Part shown: piece after piece, positions 10,797-19,385 of the stretch | Layout of the letters: each line of letters begins with the position of its first letter | Numbering within the stretch: the stretch's first letter is position 1 | Assembly: GCA_035573435.1 (NCBI GenBank) | Contig: DATMZR010000012.1 | Span: 62,001-126,000 of the forward strand | DNA from: Solirubrobacterales bacterium | GTDB lineage: Bacteria > Actinomycetota > Thermoleophilia > Solirubrobacterales > 70-9 | Reading direction: 5' to 3' | Length of the DNA: 64,000 nucleotides | Program-made: the position numbers and the translations under genes | The notes under the pieces: generated by a model | What the model was told of the DNA's origin: nothing | The model's input: the letters and a program-made list of their open reading frames with translations, nothing else | The model's database searches: none

Positions 10797-11897
10797 GTGA
10801 AGCGAGCCACGCCTGGCGCGGCCACCGACGTCTGGCGCGAGCCGGTTCGGGGCGCCTACCTCGACCCTCGGCTGATTGCCCTGCCCGGGTGTGAGCGCCT
10901 GGAGGGATGGCGCCGGGGCCTCTTGCCCCCGCCGCCGCTCTCCCACCTCACGGGCGCCCGGCCGACCGGGGTCGGGTCCGGCACCGCCGAGGCCAAGATG
11001 CCCGCCTCGGGTTGGCTGGCATCTTCGAACGGAGTGATCGCCGGAGGAGTGCTGGCGGTGCTCGCCGACATCGTCTTCGGCTGCTCGGTCGAATCCGAGC
11101 TGCCGGCGGCCACCCCATGCACCACCGCTGAGCTGTCGCTGTCCTTCCTGCGTCCGGCACGCCCGGGCGGGGTGCTGACCGCGAGCGGGCAGGCGATCCA
11201 CGTTGGGCGCTCCGTGGGCCTGTCGGAGGCCTTCGTGATCGAGGAGGGAAGCGAGCGCCTGCTGGCCCACGGGACCTCCCGGCTGACGATCTTCCCTCCG
11301 GTCGAGCCGCCGCCGGATCCGCCCGCGGATCCCGAGCCGTTCGAGCCCCCCGAGTACGAGACACCCGATCCCTATCTGCGTCCGGCCCCGAACGGGATCA
11401 TCGGGCAGGAAATCTGGAGCGAGCTCCCCGGCGCCGAGATCATGCGCCGCCAGCTAGTCGGCGAGCTGCCACCGCCTCCGGTCCATCACCTGACCGGGTT
11501 GGTCCCGGTGGAGATCGGCGAGGGCAGGGCCACCGTGGCGATGCCACGGAGCGAGTGGCTCGCCAACCCAACCGGAAGGCTCCAGGGCGGCGCGATCGCG
11601 ATGCTCGCCGACTTCGCGATGCTGATCGCGGTGGAGACGACCGTCCCCGCCGGCGTCGCCTTCGCCGCTCTCGACCTGAAGGCCAACTTCCTGCGGCCCG
11701 TGATGCCGGACGAGACGGAGCTCACCGCGCAGGCTGAGGTGATCCACACCGGGCGCACGATCGCGATCACCCGCGCCACGGTGACCAACGCCGGGGGCAA
11801 GCCGGTCCTCCTGGCCACAGGCTCCTCGATCTACCTACCCGGCCGCCCCGCGAGCCTCGGTGAGGTGGAGCTGAGCGACCGCGAGGCAGCCGGGTAA
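10797..11897 (+). CDS. Tandem hotdog-fold thioesterase (PaaI-like, two domains)
   Basis: This 366-aa protein is an internal duplication. Residues about 40-165 and 215-350 each read as a hotdog thioesterase, opening with PPPPLSHLTGARP and PPPPVHHLTGLVP respectively and containing the parallel helices GVIAGGVLAVLAD and GRLQGGAIAMLAD. The GG-x(3)-L-A-D helix carries the catalytic acid in PaaI-type acyl-CoA thioesterases. The two units would form one intramolecular dimer. A Pro-rich linker joins them. Substrate is unknown; acyl-CoA hydrolysis is inferred from family. GTG start with no clear Shine-Dalgarno sequence. Confidence 0.8.
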   Translation: MKRATPGAATDVWREPVRGAYLDPRLIALPGCERLEGWRRGLLPPPPLSHLTGARPTGVGSGTAEAKMPASGWLASSNGVIAGGVLAVLADIVFGCSVESELPAATPCTTAELSLSFLRPARPGGVLTASGQAIHVGRSVGLSEAFVIEEGSERLLAHGTSRLTIFPPVEPPPDPPADPEPFEPPEYETPDPYLRPAPNGIIGQEIWSELPGAEIMRRQLVGELPPPPVHHLTGLVPVEIGEGRATVAMPRSEWLANPTGRLQGGAIAMLADFAMLIAVETTVPAGVAFAALDLKANFLRPVMPDETELTAQAEVIHTGRTIAITRATVTNAGGKPVLLATGSSIYLPGRPASLGEVELSDREAAG

Positions 11898-11920
11898 CGA
11901 AGTTCCGGCTGGGATGTGGC

Positions 11921-12673
11921 CTAGTAGCTGACCGACGCCAGGTAGAGGCCGTGCGGAGGCGCCGTCTCGCCGGCGCGCTCGCGAGGTGCGCCGCGAAGCA
12001 GGTCCGCGAAGTCCTCGGCGCTGCGGGCGGCGTTCGCCACCTCGAGCATCGTCCCGACGAGGACCCGGACCATGTGGCGCATGAAGGCGTCCGCCTCGAT
12101 CCAGAACTCCAGCAGCTCGCCCGGGAACCGCTCGGCGGGACTTTGCACGCGCCACTCGGCCCGGGTCACCTCGCGCTCGAAGCGGACGTGCTCGGTTTCC
12201 GTGGGAGTAAAGGCGGTGAAGTCACGCCTGCCCACCAGTGCCGCCGCGCATCGGTCCAGTGCCGTGCGCTCGACTCGGCGCGGCCACCACAGCGCGCGCC
12301 CCGTCTCCAGCGGGTGCCGAACCGGAGACGCAAGCACTCGGTAGCAATAGGTTCGCGAGCGGGCGTCCCGGCGGGCGTCGAACTCCGCGGGGGCCGCTCG
12401 CGCCTCGATCACGGAGATCTCCGTCGGCAGGATCGCATTCAGACGGTGGGCCAGGCCCTCCGGCGGGGCGCCCTCGAGCTCGAAGCTCGCCACCTGCCCC
12501 CAGGCGTGAACGCCCGCGTCGGTCCGGCCGGCAACGGTCAGCGACACCGGCACACCCAGGATCCGCTGAAGCGCCGCCTCCAGCTCGCCCTGAATCGTGC
12601 GCAGCCCCGGCTGAGCCGCCCAGCCGGCGAAGGGCGTCCCGTCGTAGGCAATCGTGAGGCGGACGACCGCCAG
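11921..12673 (-). CDS. truA: tRNA pseudouridine synthase A with apparent CTG start
   Basis: TruA isomerises uridines 38-40 in the tRNA anticodon arm. The catalytic motif GRTDAGVHAWGQ is present with the nucleophile Asp at about residue 52. The conserved N-terminal strand VRLTIAYDGTPFAGW is encoded upstream of the first ATG/GTG/TTG codon at 12553, so the gene must begin earlier. Upstream the frame runs in phase to the rplQ stop codon, leaving CTG at 12673 as the most plausible start: TAG-CGC-CTG-GCG-GTC. With that start the protein has 250 residues, normal for TruA. Translation is probably coupled to rplQ. An ATT start or stop-codon readthrough are alternatives. Confidence 0.88.
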   Translation of the reverse strand: MAVVRLTIAYDGTPFAGWAAQPGLRTIQGELEAALQRILGVPVSLTVAGRTDAGVHAWGQVASFELEGAPPEGLAHRLNAILPTEISVIEARAAPAEFDARRDARSRTYCYRVLASPVRHPLETGRALWWPRRVERTALDRCAAALVGRRDFTAFTPTETEHVRFEREVTRAEWRVQSPAERFPGELLEFWIEADAFMRHMVRVLVGTMLEVANAARSAEDFADLLRGAPRERAGETAPPHGLYLASVSY

Positions 12674-12676
12674 GCG

Positions 12677-13030
12677 CTAGACCAGCTCGAGGAAGACCAT
12701 CTCGGTGGAATCGGAGCGGCGCGGGCCGAGCTTGATGATCCGCGTGTAGCCGCCGGGACGCTCCGCGTAACGAGGGGCGATCTCCTCGAACAGCTTGTGG
12801 ACGATGAACTTGTCCTGGCCCAGCTCGGACAGGGCGCGGCGGCGCGCGTGGAGATCCCCGCGCTTGGCAAGCGTGATCAGCTTCTCGAGCTCGGGCTTCA
12901 CCGCCTTGGCCTTCGCCTGGCTGGTCTTGATCCGCTCATGCTGGATCACCTCGCGGCAAAGGTTCCGCAGCAACGAGCGGCGATGCGCCGTGTCCCGGCT
13001 CAGCTTGTGCCTGGTCTTCTGGTGGCGCAT
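12677..13030 (-). CDS. rplQ: 50S ribosomal protein L17
   Basis: The 117-aa protein starts MRHQKTRHKLSRDTAHRRSLLRNL, the diagnostic L17 N-terminus, and ends with YTRIIKLGPRRSDSTEMVFLELV. L17 sits near the polypeptide exit tunnel of the large subunit. It is the last ribosomal gene of the rpmJ-rpsM-rpsK-rpsD-rpoA-rplQ run and is followed within 3 nt, in the same reading frame, by truA. No extension is present. Confidence 0.97.
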   Translation of the reverse strand: MRHQKTRHKLSRDTAHRRSLLRNLCREVIQHERIKTSQAKAKAVKPELEKLITLAKRGDLHARRRALSELGQDKFIVHKLFEEIAPRYAERPGGYTRIIKLGPRRSDSTEMVFLELV

Positions 13031-13049
13031 CCGGGCCTCCGCCTGCGCC

Positions 13050-14015
13050 CTACTCGTCCCTGAGCGTGAGGCCGAGGGCGTTCAGGGCCTCGATCACCTC
13101 TTCCGTGGAGCGCTTGCCGAAGTTGGGGATCGCGTTCAGCTCCGACTCCGAGCGCTGGATCAGGTCGCCAACCGTCTGGATGCCGGCCCGCTTCAGGCAG
13201 TTGTAGGCCCGGACGCCGATCTCCAGCTCCTCGATCAGGCGGTCGTCGCCCTCGCCCGTGGCGAGCTGCGCGAAGCCGGGCTCCACCGCGCCGGCGCCGT
13301 CGCGACTGGTCAGCTCCTCCACCCGGTCGGCGTCGGTGAAGATCGCCAGGCTCTTGATCAGGATCTCGGCCGCCTCGCGAAGCGCGGAGGCGGGCTCCAT
13401 CGATCCGTCGGTCTCGATATCCAGCGACAGCTTGTCGAAGTCGGTGCGCTGGCCGACCCGTGCCGAGTCCACCGAGTAGGAAGCGCGGCGGATCGGCGAG
13501 AAGATCGAGTCGATCGGGATCACCCCCAGCGGCTGATCCTCGTTCTTGTTCTCCTCGGCGGGCGAGTAGCCGCGACCGCGGCCGATGGTCAGATACATCT
13601 CCAGCTTGGTCCGCTTCTCGAGCGTCGCGATCGAGACCTCCGGGTTGAGGATCTCAACGCCCGCGGGAAGGTCGATGTCCTTCGCCTTCACCTCGCCGGG
13701 ACCGGTGGCGACCAGCGGGGCCTCCACCTCGTCCGCATCGGTGTGCATGCGGATCACGATGTCCTTCAGGTTCAGGACGATGTCGGTGACGTCCTCCTTG
13801 ACCCCGGAGACGTCCGAGAACTCGTGCGCCACGCCTTCGATCCGCACGCTCTTGATCGCGGCCCCGCCAAGCGAGGAGAGCAGGACCCGGCGCAGGCTGT
13901 TGCCGAAGGTGTAGCCGAAGCCCTTGTCGAGGGGCTCGATGGTGAAGGCGCCGCGGTTGTCGTCGACGTCCTCTGAGGAGATCTTCGGGATTTGGAACTC
14001 GGGCAGGGTGGTCAT
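13050..14015 (-). CDS. rpoA: DNA-directed RNA polymerase alpha subunit
   Basis: The 321-aa alpha subunit has the N-terminal assembly domain (FTIEPLDKGFGYTFGNSLRRVLLSSLGG, about residues 20-48) and, after a linker near 235-250, the C-terminal domain with LEIGVRAYNCLKRAGIQTVGDL and the helix-hairpin-helix that contacts UP-element DNA and activators. I start it at ATG 14015 (MTTLPEFQIPKI), which has AGAGGAAG just upstream. The longer in-frame extension reads as out-of-frame rpsD-side leader and lacks similarity to alpha subunits. Confidence 0.97.
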   Translation of the reverse strand: MTTLPEFQIPKISSEDVDDNRGAFTIEPLDKGFGYTFGNSLRRVLLSSLGGAAIKSVRIEGVAHEFSDVSGVKEDVTDIVLNLKDIVIRMHTDADEVEAPLVATGPGEVKAKDIDLPAGVEILNPEVSIATLEKRTKLEMYLTIGRGRGYSPAEENKNEDQPLGVIPIDSIFSPIRRASYSVDSARVGQRTDFDKLSLDIETDGSMEPASALREAAEILIKSLAIFTDADRVEELTSRDGAGAVEPGFAQLATGEGDDRLIEELEIGVRAYNCLKRAGIQTVGDLIQRSESELNAIPNFGKRSTEEVIEALNALGLTLRDE

Positions 14016-14056
14016 TGCTTCCTCTGGCTTTGTCGTTGTCGGGTTGGAATCGAGCG

Positions 14057-14677
14057 CTACTTGGAGTAGAGCTCGACGATCAGCTGCTCCTGCACCGGCG
14101 TCATGATCTCGCTGCGGTCGGGCAGGCGGAGCACTTTCGCGGTCAGGGCGTCGTGGTCCGCCTGCAGCCAAGGTGGCACGACCGTGGTGAGCTCGGTGGC
14201 CGTGCGCACCACGTCGCTGGCCGCGGAGCCGGGCCGGATCGTGATCACGTCGTCCGGGTGGACCTGGTACGAGGGAATGTCGACGCGGCGCCCGTTTACG
14301 AGCCAGTGGCCATGGCCGACGAGCTGCCGGGCCTGACGCCGCGAGGCGGCGAAGCCTAGGCGCACGAGCACGTTGTCGAGCCTCTGCTCCAGCAGCCGCA
14401 GGAGGTTCTCGCCGGTGACGCCCGGCTGGCGGGAGGCCTTTTGGTAGTAGCCGCGGAACTGCTTCTCGAGCACCTGGTAGTAGCGCCGTGCCTTCTGCTT
14501 CTCGCGAAGCTGCTGTCGGTACTCCGACTGGCGCATGCGCCCACGCCCGTGCTCACCCGGCGGATATGACCGCCGCTCCACGCCGCACTTCTCGGTCAGG
14601 CAGCGCTCTCCCTTGAGGAACAGCTTCTGTCCCTCGCGGCGGCACTGCTTGCACTGCGGACCGGTGTCTCGGGCCAT
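14057..14677 (-). CDS. rpsD: 30S ribosomal protein S4, zinc-binding form
   Basis: This 206-aa primary 16S rRNA-binding protein nucleates small-subunit assembly. The N-terminal CKQC...CLTEKC keeps the four cysteines of the zinc-binding (C+) S4 type, and the S4 RNA-binding domain ([25 protein letters not shown]) lies near 98-125. Its ATG overlaps the rpsK stop by one base (TGATG). It ends VEQL-like as LIVELYSK, the usual S4 C-terminus. Confidence 0.97.
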   Translation of the reverse strand: MARDTGPQCKQCRREGQKLFLKGERCLTEKCGVERRSYPPGEHGRGRMRQSEYRQQLREKQKARRYYQVLEKQFRGYYQKASRQPGVTGENLLRLLEQRLDNVLVRLGFAASRRQARQLVGHGHWLVNGRRVDIPSYQVHPDDVITIRPGSAASDVVRTATELTTVVPPWLQADHDALTAKVLRLPDRSEIMTPVQEQLIVELYSK

Positions 14678-15084
14678 CAGACTCGGCGGCGCTTGCGGGG
14701 CCGGCAGCCGTTGTGCGCCTGTGGAGTGACGTCCTTCACGGTCGTGACCTGGAGCCCGGCCGCCTGGAGCGAGCGGATCGCCGTGTCGCGGCCGGAGCCC
14801 GCACCCTTGGCGTGAACCTCCACCCGCTCGAGGCCGTGCTCCATTCCCTTTCGCGCGGCGGAGTCGGCCGTCACCTGGGCGGCGAACGGGGTCGACTTCC
14901 GCGAGCCCTTGAAGCCGGCCGAGCCGGCGGACTCCCAGCAGACGACGCTTCCGTCGGTGTCCGTGATCGTCACGATCGTGTTGTTGAAGCTCGTCTTGAT
15001 GTGGGCGATTCCGTAGGCGATGTTCTTCTTCACCCGCCGGCGGGAGCGTCCCTTGCCGCGTGTACCCTTCTTCGGTTGCGCCAC
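14677..15084 (-). CDS. rpsK: 30S ribosomal protein S11
   Basis: The 135-aa product contains [18 protein letters not shown] and [20 protein letters not shown], and ends [15 protein letters not shown], all diagnostic for S11. S11 forms part of the platform and the mRNA exit channel with S7. The basic N-terminal [21 protein letters not shown] is typical of actinobacterial S11. The gene is followed by rpsD with a one-base overlap. Confidence 0.97.
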   Translation of the reverse strand: MAQPKKGTRGKGRSRRRVKKNIAYGIAHIKTSFNNTIVTITDTDGSVVCWESAGSAGFKGSRKSTPFAAQVTADSAARKGMEHGLERVEVHAKGAGSGRDTAIRSLQAAGLQVTTVKDVTPQAHNGCRPRKRRRV

Positions 15085-15094
15085 CCGTCTCCTC

Positions 15095-15478
15095 CTACCT
15101 CGGCCCCGGCGCCTTGCGCTTGCCGGCGACGCTCATTCGCCTGGGGCCCTTGCGGCTGCGGGCGTTGGTCTTGGTTCGCTGTCCCCTGACCGGAAGGCCG
15201 CGCCGGTGGCGGAGCCCACGGTAGGCGCCGATCTCGGACAGCCGCTTGACGTTCTGGGAGCGCTCGCGGCGCAGGTCCCCCTCCACCTCTTTGGACTCGA
15301 CCGCCTCGCGAAGCTTCACGACCTCGTCGTCGGTCAGGTCCTTGACGTAGGTGTTCGGATCCACCCCGGCGCTCTCGACGAGCTTGCCGGCGGTGGAGGG
15401 GCCGATTCCGTAGACGTAGGTGAGGCCCACCTCGACGCGCTTGTTGAGCGGGATGTTTACGCCAGCGATACGAGCCAA
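15095..15478 (-). CDS. rpsM: 30S ribosomal protein S13
   Basis: The 127-aa product begins [26 protein letters not shown] and carries the conserved [29 protein letters not shown]-terminal tail that reaches the P-site. S13 sits in the 30S head and bridges to the 50S subunit. It lies between rpmJ (18 bp upstream) and rpsK (10 bp downstream). No anomalies. Confidence 0.97.
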   Translation of the reverse strand: MARIAGVNIPLNKRVEVGLTYVYGIGPSTAGKLVESAGVDPNTYVKDLTDDEVVKLREAVESKEVEGDLRRERSQNVKRLSEIGAYRGLRHRRGLPVRGQRTKTNARSRKGPRRMSVAGKRKAPGPR

Positions 15479-15496
15479 ATCAGTCCCCCCGCAACC

Positions 15497-15610
15497 TCAA
15501 CCCTGCCGCTGCTTGTGGCGCGGGTTCGAGCAGATGACCAGCACGACGCCGCGCCGCCGAATCACCCGGCAACGCTCGCACATCGGCTTTACGGACGCTC
15601 GAACCTTCAT
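15497..15610 (-). CDS. rpmJ: 50S ribosomal protein L36, zinc-binding form
   Basis: This 37-aa protein begins [20 protein letters not shown] and ends NPRHKQRQG. The C-x2-C, single downstream C and H are the zinc-ribbon ligands of the C+ L36 type. I start at ATG 15610, preceded by AAGGGG; an in-frame upstream extension to 15685 has no L36 similarity. It is the first gene of the alpha-operon block. The usual upstream neighbour infA is not found, and a Fur-family relic on the other strand occupies that space. Confidence 0.93.
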   Translation of the reverse strand: MKVRASVKPMCERCRVIRRRGVVLVICSNPRHKQRQG

Positions 15611-15720
15611 CGCCCCTTCGCTGGGTCGTATCCAATCACTTTCCGGAGAAGGCCCACCGGCCCCATGAATCGGGCCCGCGGGCACAAAAAGACGGCCCCA
15701 TGGCCGATCGAGAATGGTAG

Positions 15721-15990
15721 CAGGGCAGTTACGGGCGGACCCCTAGGCCTGGCCTGGCCGACGAGGACGCCCACGGTGGCCACAACCGCGCCCCCAAAGG
15801 TCACCTGGATCGGCGACCTCGCGAGCGCCAACACCTGGTGTGCCGCCGGTGTGGCGCGGTCGAGGACCTGGAGGCAGACGTCTCCCTGAATGGAGCGCTC
15901 GGCCTGGCGGCCGAGCAGGGCTTCGCGCCCGACGGTGCCGAGGTCGTGGTCCATGGCCTCTGCGCGCGCTGCCGCACAGGGGGTGCGTGA
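15721..15990 (+). pseudogene. Relic of a Fur-family regulator (C-terminal zinc domain only)
   Basis: The 402-bp stretch between rpmJ and map contains no intact gene, but one plus-strand frame is open for 89 codons after a TAG. Its second half reads QHLVCRRCGAVEDLEADVSL and closes with VVVHGLCARCR. This is the dimerisation/metal domain of Fur/Zur-type repressors, with H-x-L-V-C-x2-C-G and G-L-C-x2-C at family spacing. Upstream, LADEDAHGGHNRAPK is faintly Fur-like, but there is no winged-helix DNA-binding domain and no start codon before the zinc motif. The reading direction opposes the ribosomal operon. I interpret it as a decayed gene; an undetected frameshift is the main alternative. Confidence 0.6.
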
Positions 15991-16012
15991 TCCGGGAGCT
16001 CGCCGGCGGCGA

Positions 16013-16771
16013 TTATTCCTCGTGCCAGGGGGTGAGAACGCGTGGGCCGTCCTCGGTGACGGCAACGGTGAACTCGAAATGGGCGGCCAGCGAGCCATCG
16101 GCGGAGTAGACCGCCCAGTTGTCCTCGCCCACACGGACCTCGGGGCTGCCGGCGTTCACCATCGGCTCGATCGCAAACACCATCCCCGGCTCGAGCTCGG
16201 GACCTCTGCCCGGCTCTCCGTAGTTGGGGATCTGGGGGTCCTCGTGCATGTCCCGGCCGATTCCGTGGCCAACCAGCGAGCGGATGATCGAGAAGCCCTC
16301 CAGCTCGACCTGGCGCTGGATCGCCGAGGAGACGTCGCCAAGCCGGTTGCGGGGCCGAACCTCTTGGGTGCCGGCGATCAACGCCTGCTTCGTGACGTCG
16401 AGCAGTCGGCGCGCCTCCGGGTTGACTGGCCCGACCGGAACCGTGATCGCCGCGTCGGCCACCCAGCCGTCCTTGGTCACCCCCACGTCGAGCGAAATGA
16501 TGTCTCCGCGCTTCAGCTCATAGGCGCCCGGGATGCCGTGAACGACCATCGAGTTCGGCGACGTGCAGATGGAGCCGGGGAAGCCACGGTACCCCTTGAA
16601 GGAGGGCTCTCCTCCCTGCGACGCTATGAAGCGCTGCGCAGCCTCGTCGAGCTCCGCGGTGGTGATGCCGGGATGGCACTTGGAGCTCAGCATGCGGAGG
16701 CAGCGGGCCTGGATCGCCCCCGCGGCGGCCATCAGCTCGATCTGCTCCTCGGTCTTCCGGACTATCGGCAC
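16013..16771 (-). CDS. map: Methionine aminopeptidase, type I
   Basis: MetAP removes the initiator Met from nascent chains. The 252-aa sequence shows the five metal ligands: Asp in SLDVGVTKDGW, Asp in VADAAIT, His in GHGIGRDMHEDP, Glu in AIEPM and Glu in FEFTVAV. The substrate-gating His is in VVHGIPG. GTG 16771 (VPIVRKTEEQIELM) is the preferred start; the open frame continues upstream but overlaps adk and loses similarity. It follows adk as in many bacterial spc-alpha clusters. Confidence 0.95.
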   Translation of the reverse strand: MPIVRKTEEQIELMAAAGAIQARCLRMLSSKCHPGITTAELDEAAQRFIASQGGEPSFKGYRGFPGSICTSPNSMVVHGIPGAYELKRGDIISLDVGVTKDGWVADAAITVPVGPVNPEARRLLDVTKQALIAGTQEVRPRNRLGDVSSAIQRQVELEGFSIIRSLVGHGIGRDMHEDPQIPNYGEPGRGPELEPGMVFAIEPMVNAGSPEVRVGEDNWAVYSADGSLAAHFEFTVAVTEDGPRVLTPWHEE

Positions 16772-16791
16772 AACGGCCCCGAACGGCCCAC

Positions 16792-17466
16792 CTAAAGCTC
16801 CTCCTCCATGCGCAGGGTGGCGAGCAGGGCACGGATGCGGTCGTTGACGTCGTCCGGCTCGAGCGACCCGTCGACCCGCCGCAACAGCCCCTTGTCCTCG
16901 AAATACGCCACCAGCGGCTCCGTCTTCGAGTGATATTCCTCGACGCGGTGGCGAATCACCTCGGGTTTGTCGTCTTCGCGGATCTCGAGGCGGGCACCGC
17001 AGATGTCGCAGATGCCCTCGTTCTTCGGAGGATCGAACTCGACGTGAAAGATGTGCCCCTCCTTGACGCACGTGCGCCGACCACCGAGGCGACGAACGAC
17101 CTCCTCGTCCGAGACTTCGATCAGGACCGCGGCGGTCAGCGCGCGGCCGAGCTCCTCCATCTTCGCGTCCAGCGCCTCGGCCTGCGCGATCGTCCGTGGA
17201 AACCCGTCGAGAATGAAACCGTCGCCGGCTTCGGAACGAGCGACCCGCTCCGCGATCAACCCGACGATCACCTCATCCGGCACCAGGTCCCCCCGGTCCA
17301 TGTACTCCTTCGCCGTCACACCGAGCTCGGTGCCATCGCGGACCGCCGCGCGAAGGATGTCGCCGGTTGCGTAGTACGGAAGCCGGAAGTCCTTTTGCAG
17401 GCGTTCGCCCTGGGTCCCCTTGCCGGACCCGGGCGGACCTAGTAAGACGAGGTTCAACTCAGACAT
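16792..17466 (-). CDS. adk: Adenylate kinase
   Basis: This 224-aa kinase interconverts ATP and AMP with two ADP. The P-loop GPPGSGKGT is at 10-18 and the AMP-binding TGDILRAAVRDGT follows. The long LID carries a zinc site of type C-x4-H then C-D-I-C (near 131 and 152), typical of Gram-positive-like long adenylate kinases. Start at ATG 17466 (MSELNLVLLG) rather than the upstream in-frame start at 17577, which adds an unrelated leader. A 153-bp gap separates it from secY. Confidence 0.96.
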   Translation of the reverse strand: MSELNLVLLGPPGSGKGTQGERLQKDFRLPYYATGDILRAAVRDGTELGVTAKEYMDRGDLVPDEVIVGLIAERVARSEAGDGFILDGFPRTIAQAEALDAKMEELGRALTAAVLIEVSDEEVVRRLGGRRTCVKEGHIFHVEFDPPKNEGICDICGARLEIREDDKPEVIRHRVEEYHSKTEPLVAYFEDKGLLRRVDGSLEPDDVNDRIRALLATLRMEEEL

Positions 17467-17619
17467 CGGTGGACCAGCGATTGATGGGGCGAACGGGCGC
17501 GAAAACCGAGCCTGCCTAGGACGCAGGGTGATCGGCGAAGCGAGCGTACTGAAAACGTACGTGAGCGAGACGATCACCCGAGGACGACGGCAGGCGAAGG
17601 TTTGCAGCGCCCGCGCCGG

Positions 17620-18891
17620 CTACTTCAAGAAACCCTCGTAGTTGCGCATCATGAGCTGCGCCTCCAGCTGCTTCACGGTGTCCAGGGCGACGCCGATCAC
17701 GATCAGGATCGAGGTGCCGCCGAAGAAGAAGTTGGCCGACGTCTGGCTGATCAGGATGGTCGGGAGCGCTGCGACCGCGCCCAAGTACAGAGCCCCGGGG
17801 AACGTGAGCCTGGACAGGATGCGGTCCAGGTATTCGGCGGTAGGTCGTCCCGGCCTCACCCCGGGGATGAAGCCGCCGTATTTCTTCAGGTTGTCAGCCT
17901 GGTCCACCGGGTTGAAGGTGACCGCTGTGTAGAAGTAGGTGAAGATCACGATGAAGAAGACCTCGCCGACGACGTAGGCCCAGCCGTTGGGGCTGAAGAA
18001 GGCGGCGAAGTCGAGCGCCGCGGGCGTGTTCAGGAGCTGCCCGATGGTCGGCGGGAAGGCCATGATCGAGGCCGCGAAGATCACCGGGATGACGCCCGCC
18101 ATGTTGACGCGCAGCGGCAGGTAGGTCGAGCCGCCGGTGGTCATCCGCCGGCCGACGACCCGCTTTGCATACTGCACCGGGATACGGCGCTGGCCCTCCT
18201 GTACGAAGACGATCCCGACGATCACGGCCAGGGCGATGAACGGCATCATCACCACGAACACCTGGTCGGGGTTCGTCCACCACGCCTGGATCCCGTTCGG
18301 AATCGACGATGCGATCGAGGCGAAGATCATCAGCGAGATCCCGTTCCCGATCCCGCGCTGGGTGATCAGCTCGCCGAGCCACATCAAGAGCGTGGTGCCG
18401 GCCGTCAGTGCCATCACGATCAGGAACACCCTCGGGAAGGTCAGCGTGCCGACGACGCTGGTTCCGGCGGCGTTCTGGAAGGAGCGGAACAGGAACACGT
18501 AGCCCAAGGACTGGGCAAAGGCGAGGGCCACGGTCAGGTAGCGGGTGTACTGGGTGATCTTCTGCTGGCCGACCTCGCCCTCCTTTTGAAGCCGCTCCAG
18601 CGAGGGCACGACCACGGTCAGGAGCTGGAGGATGATCGAGGCCGTGATGTAGGGCATGATCCCCAGCGCGAACAGGGACAGCCTCGAGAGGCTGCCGCCG
18701 CTGAACAGGTTGAGGAAGCCGAGGATCGAGTTCCCGGAGAAGTTCGACTCGATCTCCTTGACCGTGTTGAGATCCACCCCCGGAGCCGGGATGTAGGCGC
18801 CGAGCCTGTAGAGCAACAGCATCGCCGCCGTGAACGCGAGCTTCTTGCGAATCTCGGCGACCTTGAAGGCGTTGGCGATCGTCTGAAGCAC
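17620..18891 (-). CDS. secY: Preprotein translocase subunit SecY
   Basis: This 423-aa, ten-helix membrane channel exports unfolded proteins and inserts membrane proteins with SecE and SecG. Hallmarks are the plug/helix-2 segment SGGSLSRLSLFALGIMPYITASIILQLL (near 65-92), the cytoplasmic loop GERITQRGIGNGISL-like GELITQRGIGNGISLMIF and the C-terminal RNYEGFLK. The GTG start overlaps the rplO stop by one base (TAGTG), so translation is coupled to the L15 gene, the usual arrangement at the end of the spc operon. Confidence 0.97.
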   Translation of the reverse strand: MLQTIANAFKVAEIRKKLAFTAAMLLLYRLGAYIPAPGVDLNTVKEIESNFSGNSILGFLNLFSGGSLSRLSLFALGIMPYITASIILQLLTVVVPSLERLQKEGEVGQQKITQYTRYLTVALAFAQSLGYVFLFRSFQNAAGTSVVGTLTFPRVFLIVMALTAGTTLLMWLGELITQRGIGNGISLMIFASIASSIPNGIQAWWTNPDQVFVVMMPFIALAVIVGIVFVQEGQRRIPVQYAKRVVGRRMTTGGSTYLPLRVNMAGVIPVIFAASIMAFPPTIGQLLNTPAALDFAAFFSPNGWAYVVGEVFFIVIFTYFYTAVTFNPVDQADNLKKYGGFIPGVRPGRPTAEYLDRILSRLTFPGALYLGAVAALPTILISQTSANFFFGGTSILIVIGVALDTVKQLEAQLMMRNYEGFLK

Positions 18892-19385
18892 TAGCTGTCG
18901 ACCACCTCACAGGCTCCGCCGGCCTTCTCGATCTTCTCCTTCGCGGAGGCGCTGAAGGCATGGGCGCGGACAGTGAGCTTCTTGGTCAGCTCGCCTCGCC
19001 CCAGCACCTTCACCGGATGGCGTCGCTTCGCCAGCCCGGCGGCTCGGAGGCTGTCCGGCGTGACCTCGTCGCCCGAGGCGAAGCGCGCCTCGAGGTCGGC
19101 CACATTGACGGGCTGCGTGTGGGTTCGAAAACGTTCGAAGGGCATGGACATCTTGCGGCGCGGCCCTCGAAGCTTTCGGGTGCGCATGTGGATCGGGTTC
19201 TGGCCGCCCTCGTAGCCGGGCTTGCGCTTGTTGCCCGAGCGGGCGCCCGCGCCCTTGGTGCCCCGGCCGGCAGTCTTGCCCAGTCCCGATCCAGCGCCAC
19301 GGCCGACCCGCTTTCGAGGATGACGTGAGCCTGGCTTCGGGCGCAGCGAATGGAGCCCGATCTCGTCCGGGGCGAGCCGAGGCAC
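18891..19385 (-). CDS. rplO: 50S ribosomal protein L15
   Basis: The 164-aa product contains the L15 signature LRPKPGSRHPRKRVGRGAGSGLGKTAGRGTKGAGARSG in its first third (shown here as overlapping short words: LRPKPGSR, KRVGRGAGSG, GKTAGRG) and ends with VRAHAFSASAKEKIEKAGG. L15 is a late-assembly 50S protein. GTG 19385 is chosen because it overlaps the rpmD stop (TAGTG). A longer open frame reaches 19640 but runs antisense-like through rpmD in another phase. Confidence 0.94.
   Translation of the reverse strand: MPRLAPDEIGLHSLRPKPGSRHPRKRVGRGAGSGLGKTAGRGTKGAGARSGNKRKPGYEGGQNPIHMRTRKLRGPRRKMSMPFERFRTHTQPVNVADLEARFASGDEVTPDSLRAAGLAKRRHPVKVLGRGELTKKLTVRAHAFSASAKEKIEKAGGACEVVDS

Noticed and set aside
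15607-16134. A 175-codon minus-strand frame spanning the map 3' end and the Fur-relic gap, examined as a possible infA
   Set aside because: The translation has no IF-1 OB-fold signature and no resemblance to any family I know. The Fur-like frame on the other strand explains the coding-like composition better.
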